Positions 18,183 to 25,604 of a stretch of 64,000 nt of DNA are shown piece by piece. Source of the DNA: Streptomyces deccanensis (GTDB lineage Bacteria; Actinomycetota; Actinomycetes; Streptomycetales; Streptomycetaceae). Position numbers and translations under genes: made by a program. The number at the start of each line of letters is the position of its first letter. Position 1 is the stretch's first letter. Location: the NCBI RefSeq assembly GCF_022385335.1, contig NZ_CP092431.1, positions 5,642,001 to 5,706,000 of the forward strand, written 5' to 3'. The notes under the pieces were generated by a model that worked only from the letters and a program-made list of their open reading frames with translations, was not told the origin of the DNA and made no database searches.

Positions 18183-18292
18183 CGACTCCGCGCCGGCGCG
18201 GAAGGGAAACGTTGTTCTTTCGGCGTGCGCGGAACGCCCTGTCCCGATCAGTGCCTTCTGCCTCGGCAGAGGGCACTGGCGTCTGTCCGCAG

Positions 18293-20017
18293 TCACCTTG
18301 CCTTGCGAAATCCGTTGTTCCGGTTCGTCGAGGCCCGGACAGGACTTTTGCGCCTGGCCGCAGTGGTCGTGTGTTCGGGCATCGTGGTCACGTCGGCAGG
18401 TAGATCAGCCATGCGTCGTAGCCGCCACACGAGCACGTCGCTGATCGAGTCGGCGGTGTCCAACTCCCGCCGCGCGGTGGCTCCGGCCAGCAGCGCCGCC
18501 GGATCGTGGCCGGCGCTCTCGGCATCGGCGAGGGTGGCCGCTAGGGCGTACCAGCCCGGCTCGGTCAGGATCTGTTCGGACAGTTCGGGTACGGCCGCTC
18601 GTAGGTGGGCGGCCTGCTTGTGCCGTAGGGGCTGGGACAGGCGTCGGCCGCGCTGGTACAGGGCCGCCAATGGGATGTCGGCTGCGGCACGGTAGGCGGC
18701 GCGCAGGTGTTCGGCAGCGTCGCGGGCGGCGGCGGCCTGTTGGGCGTGCTCCTTCTTGGCGTGCCAGTGGCTGGCGGCGGTGATGACGAAGAACGCCATG
18801 TCGATCAGCATCGCGGTGGTGGCGCCGTCTTCTCCGCGGCCGAGGGCGGGGCCGCTGTGGATGAGGTCGCGGGCTGCTTGGCGCAGGGCACGGTCGTGCC
18901 CGCGTTCCGCCTTGACGTGGGAGCGGGTGGCCCGTTCGAACGCGAAGGCGGCCTCGCGTAGTTGGGTGCGGACGTGGGCGGCGGAGGTCTTGGCGAGTGC
19001 GTCGAGGACCTCTCCGGCGGCGGCGATCTGCGCGGCCACCACCGCGTCATCGCCCTGGTCGATGACCAGCAGCGCCTGCCACGCAGTCGTGGCCGCGTCT
19101 CGACGTGCCGTTGCCGGACGGCTCGGCAGGGTGCCGTCAGCGTGCTCCGTCGGCTCCTCGTCTCCTGACTGGGAGGTCTCGTCGCCGGACCAGCGCTTCC
19201 GGATGCGAGGCAGGGACAGGTCGGGGGAGAGGGTGGATCCCGCGTAGAAGACCGGCTCCTTGTTGTCGTTGCGGTCGTCGGGGAGCGCGACCGTGTAGCC
19301 GAGCAGGTCGCCGGACGGCGCGACGCGCTTGCGGATCAGTACGCCGGCGTCGGCCAGCCGGTTGAAGAACTCCTCCTCGCCGGTGGCCCCGGCCACTGCC
19401 CGTCGTACGGTCTCGCGCAGTTCTTCGCGGGCTGGGCGTTCACGGCCCTCGCGTTCGGCTTTGTGCCGCTCGGCACTGGTGGGCCGCTTGGCGGCGGTGC
19501 CGTCTCCCGTGTTGAGGCGGCGGAGCCCGTAGTCGATCTCGATCTTGCGCGCCTCGGCCTGCGAGCGTTTGCCGTCGTTGCGCAGCCGGGCCTGGCGCCC
19601 GTCTTCGCGGACGATGGTGGCGATGATGTGGATATGGTCGTCGGCGTGGCGTACGGCCGCCCATCTGCAGCCCGCGCTATCGCCGTCCGGTGCGATGCCG
19701 GTGGCCGCGACCATGCGGCGGGCGATCTCGCCCCACTGCTCGTCGCTGAGGATCGGGTCCTCCGGCGCGGCCCGTACGGACAGGTGCCACACGTGCTCGG
19801 CGGGTCGGTTCTCTTCCGCCAGCATGTCGACGGGCTGGTCGAGGAGCTGCTGCAGGTCGCCGTAGGTGGCTTCGGGGTCGCGGCCGGGGTCGGGTGCGAG
19901 CGGGTCCCAGGCGGCGACCAGATGAGGGTCGATGTGTTCCTCGTGGGTGCCGGGGCCGTACAGGTAGTAGATCAGGCCGATGGTGCATGTGCCGCGTGTG
20001 TGGACTCGGGGGATCAT
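18293..20017 (-). CDS. Relaxase / mobilization nuclease
   Basis: The 574-residue protein carries the relaxase domain in its first ~200 residues: the N-terminal Tyr pair in LIYYLYGPG (residues 15-23), HLSVRAAPEDP at 78-88, and the metal-binding His motif ADDHIHIIATIV (His128/His130). The C-terminal ~350 residues are helical, probably for DNA or relaxosome contacts. Relaxases nick oriT and attach covalently to the transferred strand. The ATG at 20017 overlaps the stop of the MobC gene by 4 bases, the usual mobC-mobA order. No primase or helicase domain is fused. Confidence 0.9.
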   Translation of the reverse strand: MIPRVHTRGTCTIGLIYYLYGPGTHEEHIDPHLVAAWDPLAPDPGRDPEATYGDLQQLLDQPVDMLAEENRPAEHVWHLSVRAAPEDPILSDEQWGEIARRMVAATGIAPDGDSAGCRWAAVRHADDHIHIIATIVREDGRQARLRNDGKRSQAEARKIEIDYGLRRLNTGDGTAAKRPTSAERHKAEREGRERPAREELRETVRRAVAGATGEEEFFNRLADAGVLIRKRVAPSGDLLGYTVALPDDRNDNKEPVFYAGSTLSPDLSLPRIRKRWSGDETSQSGDEEPTEHADGTLPSRPATARRDAATTAWQALLVIDQGDDAVVAAQIAAAGEVLDALAKTSAAHVRTQLREAAFAFERATRSHVKAERGHDRALRQAARDLIHSGPALGRGEDGATTAMLIDMAFFVITAASHWHAKKEHAQQAAAARDAAEHLRAAYRAAADIPLAALYQRGRRLSQPLRHKQAAHLRAAVPELSEQILTEPGWYALAATLADAESAGHDPAALLAGATARRELDTADSISDVLVWRLRRMADLPADVTTMPEHTTTAARRKSPVRASTNRNNGFRKAR

Positions 20018-20679
20018 GCCATTCGCCTCTGGGTGTCCAAGCGGTGCTGGGTGAAGGAGTCCACCCGCTTCGCAGCGCGATGGACGGCCTGGAGGACGGC
20101 CTCGGCGTGCGGTGCGTCCGCACCTGAGTTCAGGGCCTTGGCCACCTGGTTGACGTTGTTGCCGATCTGGGCGAGGTGACGTCGCAGGCTGAACAGCTCC
20201 GCGATCACTTCGCGTTCGCCGGCCACCTCGGCGGCGGTGCGAGTGAGGTCGCGGGCGGCGCTGAGGGCGGCGTGGGCGAGGAAGCCGGACGGTGTCATGG
20301 CGCAGGCCGCCGCGGCGGCCACGAGGGATTGCTTCTCTTCGTCGTTGAAGCGGCTGGCGATCAGGTGCGTGCGTTTGCTGGCTTTGGCCTTGCGCGGGCG
20401 GTTACGCGCGGGCGGCTGATTCGGGGTCCTGTGCGTGCAGTGGGGGTTGTGACACGGGTGGGTTGGTTCCCCCTTCGGATGCGAGCCGCCCTCGGTCGCA
20501 TCCGGACGGTCCAGTGCCCCCTGGCGCTGGACCTCTCCCGCCACCCCCGAGGCGGGAGACGCGTGAGTAGTACTCCCAACGGGAGTACTACTCACGCAAC
20601 AACTTGCTCCCGGTGTTTCGGGGGTGACGGGTGTCAGCTGCTGCGGGGTGGAGGGCTTGTGGTGCTGTTGGTTGTGCAT
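20014..20679 (-). CDS. MobC-like relaxosome accessory protein
   Basis: The 221-residue protein has a low-complexity Pro/Thr/His-rich N-terminal half. The MobC/ribbon-helix-helix domain lies at about residues 100-215, with FNDEEKQSLVAAAAACAMTPSGF and the family-typical LAQIGNNVNQVAKALN. MobC proteins bind oriT and help the relaxase to nick it. ATG 20679 has CGGAGAC 9 bases upstream. The unusual N-terminal half is encoded by DNA containing two adjacent stem-loops (20534-20597); its composition suggests that DNA structure, not protein sequence, is under selection there. Confidence 0.82.
   Translation of the reverse strand: MHNQQHHKPSTPQQLTPVTPETPGASCCVSSTPVGSTTHASPASGVAGEVQRQGALDRPDATEGGSHPKGEPTHPCHNPHCTHRTPNQPPARNRPRKAKASKRTHLIASRFNDEEKQSLVAAAAACAMTPSGFLAHAALSAARDLTRTAAEVAGEREVIAELFSLRRHLAQIGNNVNQVAKALNSGADAPHAEAVLQAVHRAAKRVDSFTQHRLDTQRRMA
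20534..20597. repeat. Two adjacent perfect stem-loops inside mobC (candidate oriT)
   Basis: The first hairpin has 9-bp arms (TCTCCCGCC at 20534-20542 and its complement at 20551-20559). One base later comes a 17-bp perfect inverted repeat (20561-20577 and 20581-20597) around the 3-base loop AAC. oriT sites of mobilizable elements typically carry such repeats next to mobC and relaxase genes. No nic site can be assigned from sequence alone. Confidence 0.55.
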
Positions 20680-21506
20680 GGTGGTTGTCTCCGTGGTTTT
20701 CGTGGAGAGTGGTCGCTCGTGTCGGTCGGTGTATGCGGGCGAGGCTGCGACGAGGGCAGGCAGGTCACGTGGTCGGACTGGCTTGAGGCGGTGCGCCAGT
20801 CACGTGCGGAACCCTGGGCGGCGTGCCCGTGCTGTAGGTGATGCAGAGGGCGGAGCCCTGCGGTTACCGCGTTTCGGGGACGGTCCCGGTCTGGGGTCGC
20901 GGGTGGTCCCCGATTCCTGCTTGGTCCGCTGGCTCGGGGACGGTCCTGACCGTCAGTTGGTCCCCGGTCCCCAACCGGTCCTCGGCCCCCGGTCCCCGTT
21001 CGTGGTAGGCCCGATCGGTTCCCGGTCCCCAGCTGACCTTGGTCCCCGGCCGGTCCCCTGAGTCGGTCCCCGCGTCCCGGTCCCGAAGTGACGCCTGGAT
21101 ACGGTCCGCATCTGCTGCCGGGGGCCGGACCATACGGTCCGCATCTGCTGCGCGGGCGCCGGACCATACGTCCCCCAGCCAGGTATGGCGGGGTGACCTG
21201 GGCGTTTCCTGGTCCGCCGTGCCGAGGGGACGGTCCCGCACGAGGGCGAATGGTGGGACCGCGCCGGGCTCAGCAGGGGACCGGTGCCCAACGTGGTCCC
21301 GAGCAGTGGACTGGACACAGGTTGGGGACGGCCGTTCCCGGTCCCCGATTGCGCGGTCCCCGGTCCTGGTCCCCAACACCCTGTCCTGGTCCCGGACCGT
21401 CGCTTGGTCCCCGGTCCCCAGCGGTCCCGGTCCCCAGCGGTCCCGGTCCCCGTTTCCCCTTGGTCCCCGGTCCCCGAGTTCTGCCCAGCCGCGCAGTTCA
21501 AGAAGG
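20680..21506. repeat. Non-coding GGTCC-rich repeat region (candidate replication origin)
   Basis: No gene is convincing in these ~830 bases. From about 20870 to 21480 the DNA is packed with GGTCC/GGTCCCC units. Examples are a 16-base unit repeated in tandem at 21420-21435 and 21436-21451, and a 20-base repeat (starting ATACGGTCCGCATC) at 21099-21118 and 21132-21151. The strand bias (G/T versus C/A) is marked. Lying between mob and replication genes, it may hold iterons or an origin. Confidence 0.55.
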
Positions 21507-22199
21507 TCAGGTACGGGCGTGCCGTCTGCGGTCGGGACCGGTGAGGACGACGCGCTCGGTCATCTCGGCGAGGCGAGAGGCGACACGATCGCCGAGCGCG
21601 GTGCGCAGCTCGGGGATCGGCAGGTTGGTGGTGATCAGGGTGGGCCGCAGGTGCTCGTACCGGTGGTTGATCAGCCGGTACGTGAGCTCCTCGGTCCATT
21701 CGCTGGACTTGGCCGCCCCGAGGTCGTCAACGAGGAGCAGCGGGCAGCGAGCCAGCGTCTGCAGGTCGCGTTCGGCGTCGTGGCCGGCTCGGGGACGGAG
21801 CCGTGCGTAGAGGTCGGCGGCGGTGGTGGCTTCCCAGCGCAGGCGGACGCCTCGGCTGAGGAGGGCGCGGATGGCGCCGTACGCCTGGTGGGTCTTGCCG
21901 GTTCCGGTCGGGCCGGCGATCAGCAGCGACGGGCCCTCGGCGATGCCTGGTCCTCCCGGGCCGGGACGTCCGACGCGGGCGACCTGATCTGCCCAGTCGG
22001 TGATCTGGGAGTGGTCGGCCATGGCGCGGCGGTAGCGGGCGGGGATGCGGGCGTCGGCGAGTTCGAGCGCGGTGACCGGCTCGGCCGACGGCTCCTCGCC
22101 TGCGACGCGGGGGTCGATGCCGCGGCTGGCCAGGATGCCGTTGAGCCGGTCGGCGAGCGGACCGACCTGGTGGGGCTCTCGGGTGAGTGTGGCGGTCAG
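21507..22199 (-). CDS. DnaC/IstB-like AAA+ ATPase, probable CTG start
   Basis: The protein shows Walker A IAGPTGTGKTH, Walker B CPLLLVDDLGAAK and sensor-1 TLITTNLP, the pattern of DnaC/IstB helicase loaders. From ATG 22022 the product would be only 171 residues. Reading upstream in frame adds a conserved-looking segment (LADARIPARYRRAMADHSQ) typical of these ATPases, and the only sensible start is CTG 22199. This CTG has GGAGG 6 bases upstream and overlaps the preceding stop (CTGA). The full protein would be 230 residues. It likely loads a helicase at the element's origin together with the upstream replication protein. Confidence 0.8.
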   Translation of the reverse strand: MTATLTREPHQVGPLADRLNGILASRGIDPRVAGEEPSAEPVTALELADARIPARYRRAMADHSQITDWADQVARVGRPGPGGPGIAEGPSLLIAGPTGTGKTHQAYGAIRALLSRGVRLRWEATTAADLYARLRPRAGHDAERDLQTLARCPLLLVDDLGAAKSSEWTEELTYRLINHRYEHLRPTLITTNLPIPELRTALGDRVASRLAEMTERVVLTGPDRRRHART

Positions 22200-23128
22200 A
22201 GTTCACCTCCGTAGGCGGCGGCGACGTCGGTGGGGTTCGTCCACGCCCTGTGGACGACCGACGCTGCTGGGGCGGCGTTCATGGCCTCGTGGACGAGGCT
22301 CGGCAGGACGCTGGGGTTCAGGCCCTTGGCCCGGTGGCGTTCGAGTCCGGCCCGGATGTGCGCGGGGGCGATGCCCTCGCCGAGCAACTTGCGCACCTCC
22401 CGTCCCAGGTGGCCCAGCACATCCTTGGGCGGGCGGTGGCGGCAAGCGGCGGCGTACTCGGCGATGAGCTGCTGGGTCGAGACGGTGTGGGGCGCGGGGG
22501 CGCTCGCGCCCCCCGAAGGGGTATTTCCTAGATCCATGGTCCTAGGTCCTAGATCCGGACCGTGAGGGCTCACTGGGTCTGCGGTGAGTCCTCCCTGCTC
22601 CCTCACTGAGGGCTCTGTGAAACGCCTCTGACCTGCGATATCTCCCTCGTCGGCGGAATGCGGCGCAGCCTCACGAATTTCTCGGGAGTCCTCATGGAGG
22701 ACTCCGTGAGCCATCGGTGAGGGCTCCACGAACTCTCCCCTCCCGGCAGGCGTGGCGACGCTCGGGACGGTGCCGAGCGAGGCACCGTGGCGCGGGCACT
22801 CAGGCAGGCGGCTTTTGCTGGGCCGGTTGATCTTCTGGTGCTGATGCCAGGTGACGATGTGCAGGTACCGCTTGTCATCCGGCCCCTTGTAGCGGCAGAC
22901 CAGACCTGCATCGGCGAGCTGGGCGAGGTCCGTCTCGACATCGGATGGCGTGTGCTCCGGGCGCAGGACCCACAGCTGTCCCGCGATGATCGCGGCATGG
23001 TCGCGATGACGGCCCTGGTCGTCGGCTTGGGTGAGCAGCCCGAGGAAGGTGCGCTCGGCGGTCAGGGAGACGGCGGCCAGAGACTCGGAGACGAAGGCTT
23101 CGGGCTTGATGGTGCGGATTCGTGCCAA
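22196..23128 (-). CDS. Replication-initiator-like protein with winged-helix N-terminus
   Basis: The 310-residue protein starts at TTG 23128 with ARIRTIKPEAFVSESLA, the hallmark start of phage and plasmid replication proteins of actinobacteria. A winged-helix-like domain covers about residues 15-105 (DVETDLAQLADAGLVCRYKG, then IVTWHQHQKINRPS). A long polar linker follows, and then a C-terminal helical block (VLGHLGREVRKLLGEGI) resembling DnaD/DnaB-type loader-interaction regions. It overlaps the DnaC-like ATPase gene by 4 bases. Together they give the element its own replication functions, as in pSAM2-type elements. An earlier GTG at 23146 is a possible alternative start. Confidence 0.7.
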   Translation of the reverse strand: MARIRTIKPEAFVSESLAAVSLTAERTFLGLLTQADDQGRHRDHAAIIAGQLWVLRPEHTPSDVETDLAQLADAGLVCRYKGPDDKRYLHIVTWHQHQKINRPSKSRLPECPRHGASLGTVPSVATPAGRGEFVEPSPMAHGVLHEDSREIREAAPHSADEGDIAGQRRFTEPSVREQGGLTADPVSPHGPDLGPRTMDLGNTPSGGASAPAPHTVSTQQLIAEYAAACRHRPPKDVLGHLGREVRKLLGEGIAPAHIRAGLERHRAKGLNPSVLPSLVHEAMNAAPAASVVHRAWTNPTDVAAAYGGEL

Positions 23129-23617
23129 GAGCGGGCGGTTCCTCACTCGGTGGAAGGTGGGCAGGCACCCACGGCTCACCGTCGACGGGCGGTACGGGCG
23201 TCAGGGGTGGGGGATGGCCGGTTGGCGGCGCTGAGGGCGCTGTTGGCCACTCGCGCTTTCCGGGGGTGTCGTCAACATAGCCACACTCAGGCCGCGCAAG
23301 TCCAGCCCGACCCGGCGCAATCTCTTACGGCAGAACGGCTGCCGAAAAGCAGGCTGGAGGGGGCTGGGCCAAAACCGTAAGCCACGAACGCCGGTTGACC
23401 AAATAGTTGTCCCGGAAGCCGAGCCAGAAGGATCACATCGGCAAGTGTTGACGCGCTGCCGACGGCGAAGCTACAACACAACACCCCACGTCAGTGCGCT
23501 GTCAGAGCACCGATCGACGTGTCGGTTTCCGACCCTTCCCGGCCCCCGGGAATCCGCTTCGCAGTCAACCGCGCGAGCGGAACATAGACCACGATCGCCG
23601 GTTAACCAAACCGGCGA
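23129..23617. other. Non-coding divergent control region of the mobile element
   Basis: About 490 bases lie between the divergent replication and XRE genes. No frame looks like a gene. The region holds two copies of a GCCGGTTNACCAAA motif (see next entry) and is the expected site of the replication and repressor promoters. Confidence 0.5.
23389..23616. promoter_or_regulatory. Paired operator-like motif GCCGGTTNACCAAA
   Basis: CGCCGGTTGACCAAA at 23389-23403 recurs as CGCCGGTTAACCAAA at 23596-23610. The second copy extends to a palindrome with 8-bp arms (23596-23603 and 23609-23616) ending one base before the XRE gene's ATG, suggesting autorepression. Confidence 0.5.
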
Positions 23618-23896
23618 ATGGACGCTTCAATTGGAGTCATGCCCGCACGCTCACTGGAAATCGGACCCGCAGGAATACGGGCGGCCCGCACCATCGAAAT
23701 CCTCCGCACCGAACGCGGTTTGTCGCAACGCCAGCTCGCCCGCCGGGCGACCGCACTCGGCCACCCGATGTCCAACACCATGCTGTCCCGCATCGAACGC
23801 GCCCAGCGCCGATGCGACGTCGACGACCTCATCGCGATCGCCGAAGCGCTTCACGTCTCGGCCCCCGTGCTGCTGCGCGGCGGGCCCGGCGCCTGA
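23618..23896 (+). CDS. Small XRE-family repressor
   Basis: The 92-residue protein is almost entirely an XRE helix-turn-helix (about residues 22-85; EILRTERGLSQRQLARRATALG, then MLSRIERAQRRCDVDDLIAIAEAL). It precedes the excisionase and integrase on the same strand and diverges from the replication genes, the position of a prophage/ICE-type control repressor. ATG 23618 lies directly after the palindrome; ATG 23639 is an alternative start that would remove seven residues. Confidence 0.78.
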   Translation: MDASIGVMPARSLEIGPAGIRAARTIEILRTERGLSQRQLARRATALGHPMSNTMLSRIERAQRRCDVDDLIAIAEALHVSAPVLLRGGPGA

Positions 23897-24035
23897 ACCG
23901 CCAACTGCGCCGCCATACCGCGGCTCGCATCGCTCCTACCGCTCCAGAGTGAGGACCCACCGCTCTTGCACCGACCCGCAATACCCCCTGCCGTCGCCCG
24001 TATCCAGCACCGCGCGCCGAAGGTGGTGATGGTGA

Positions 24036-24248
24036 ATGGCTGACCGCCTCCTGACCGTGGCCGAGGCCGGCGAGATGCTCGGCACGGGTGAGCGTTTCGT
24101 CCGCCGCCTGATCGCCGAGCGGCGCATCCGCTACGTCAAACTCGGCCGCCCCGTCCGCATCCCGGAGAGCGCGGTCGCCGAGTACGTCCAGGCACGCACT
24201 GTCGAGCCGGTCCGCCGTGTCCGTGTCCGCTACGGGAAGGCGGCCTGA
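24036..24248 (+). CDS. Excisionase (Xis-like, MerR-type HTH)
   Basis: The 70-residue basic protein has the classic excisionase helix-turn-helix, LLTVAEAGEMLGTGERFVRRLIAERRI, followed by the wing YVKLGRPVRIPESAVAEYV. Xis proteins bend attachment-site DNA and steer the integrase toward excision. Its stop overlaps the integrase start (TGATG), the standard xis-int arrangement of actinobacterial integrative elements. A purine-rich ribosome site (AAGGTGGTGATGG) precedes the ATG. Confidence 0.88.
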   Translation: MADRLLTVAEAGEMLGTGERFVRRLIAERRIRYVKLGRPVRIPESAVAEYVQARTVEPVRRVRVRYGKAA

Positions 24249-25399
24249 TGGCGGGACGCAAGCCGCAGCGGCGGCGCGAGTTCGGCACGACGCGGAAGCT
24301 TCCATCCGGCAGGTGGCAGGCCCGCTACATCGGACCGGACAGCCAGCGATACACCGCCCCGGAGACGTTCGACACCAAGTCCGACGCCCAGGACTGGCTC
24401 AACCTCACCCGCGCCGACATCGAGCGCAACCACTGGCGCGACCCGGACGCGGGCGCCGTGAACTTCGAGAAGTACGCACTCCGTTGGATGGAGGAGCGTG
24501 GCCTGGCGCCCACCACGGTCGACCGTTACGACGGCCTGCTGCGCCTGCATATCCTGCCGACCTTCGGCGGCAAGAACCTGGACGCGATCACCCCGCCCTC
24601 TGTCCGTACATGGCGGGCCGAGCGTCTCAAGGCGACCGGCGCCACCACGGTCGCCAAGTCTTACCGCCTGCTGAAGGCCGTCCTGCAGACGGCGGTCGAC
24701 GACGACCTCCTCCGCAGCAACCCCTGCCGCATCACGGGCGCCGGCAAGGAGGAGGCGGACGAACGCCCCACCGCGACGATCGAGCAGGTCTTCGACCTCG
24801 CCGACGCCATGGGCCCTCGCTGGCGCCTGATGGTTTTGCTCGGCGCGTTCGCCTCCCTCCGCCCGGAGGAACTGGCGGAACTACGCCGGCACAGTGTCGA
24901 CCTGGACGAATGCTCCCTGCGCGTCACGCTCGCCTCCCCCGAGCTGACCAACGGCAGGCGCGTCACCGGCGACCCCAAAACCAGGGCGGGCAAACGCACC
25001 GTCTACCTCCCCGACTTCCTGCTCCCCGAGCTGCGCCGCCACCTGCAGTGGTTCGCCGAGAAGGGGCCCGACGGCCTCCTCTTCGTCGGCGAGAAGGGCG
25101 CACCCTTCCGTCGCTCGACCTTCGGCCGCAAGTGGCGCAAGGCGAGGACCAAGGTCGGCATGCCGGAGAACTTCCGCTTCTACGACCTACGCCACACCGG
25201 CAACACCCTGGCCGCCGACACCGGCGCCAAGCTGAAGGACCTCATGGTCCGCGCCGGTCAGTCCTCGGAGCGGGCCCAGCTGATCTACCAGCACTCGACG
25301 GCGAAGCACCAGCGAAAGTTGGCGCAGCGCATCGACGTGGAGGTGCGGCAGCAGCTACGCAAGCCGGATGCAGTACCTCGGCGGACTACGGAGGCGTGA
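24248..25399 (+). CDS. Tyrosine site-specific integrase
   Basis: The 383-residue protein has an AP2-like arm-binding N-terminus (about 15-60), a SAM-like core-binding domain (about 70-160) and a catalytic domain (about 175-365). Catalytic elements are Arg in ASLRPEEL, the box FYDLRHTGNTLA (with Tyr in place of the usual first His) and the nucleophile Tyr in AQLIYQHST. It integrates and excises the element at an attachment site that should lie close to the int 3' end. I could not find matching att repeats by eye. It is translationally coupled to xis. Confidence 0.92.
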   Translation: MAGRKPQRRREFGTTRKLPSGRWQARYIGPDSQRYTAPETFDTKSDAQDWLNLTRADIERNHWRDPDAGAVNFEKYALRWMEERGLAPTTVDRYDGLLRLHILPTFGGKNLDAITPPSVRTWRAERLKATGATTVAKSYRLLKAVLQTAVDDDLLRSNPCRITGAGKEEADERPTATIEQVFDLADAMGPRWRLMVLLGAFASLRPEELAELRRHSVDLDECSLRVTLASPELTNGRRVTGDPKTRAGKRTVYLPDFLLPELRRHLQWFAEKGPDGLLFVGEKGAPFRRSTFGRKWRKARTKVGMPENFRFYDLRHTGNTLAADTGAKLKDLMVRAGQSSERAQLIYQHSTAKHQRKLAQRIDVEVRQQLRKPDAVPRRTTEA

Positions 25400-25604
25400 C
25401 AGGGGGACTCGGCCGACGGTTTCCCAGTCGAGCGGCACGGCCCGTGGGAGCTGTCTCGCGCCCGGCTCGGCGAGAGGCGGTCCGGGGGTGAGCTGGTCTC
25501 ATCCGCAGGCATGACACACGCCCCCAAGCGGAGGGCTGATTCCACATCGGGGAACCGTCCTCAGCCCACAGCAGTCACCCATCACGTTCGTCTTGGCCGC
25601 CGGG

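Larger units (their letters stand above)
16888..25399. mobile_element. Integrative mobilizable element (approximate limits)
   Basis: The block combines int, xis, a repressor, replication proteins, mobC, relaxase and a DUF317 protein in one tract between unrelated genes. No FtsK/TraB-type translocase or Spd proteins are present, so it is mobilizable, not self-transmissible. The right end lies just after int (25399-25605). The left end is uncertain: it may be near 17 kb, or the whole 7.0-25.5 kb region may have entered together, with the peptide/oxygenase cluster as cargo. Confidence 0.65.

Noticed and set aside
20870..21480. A CRISPR array
   Set aside because: The repeats are short, irregular and without unique equal-length spacers, and no cas gene is present.
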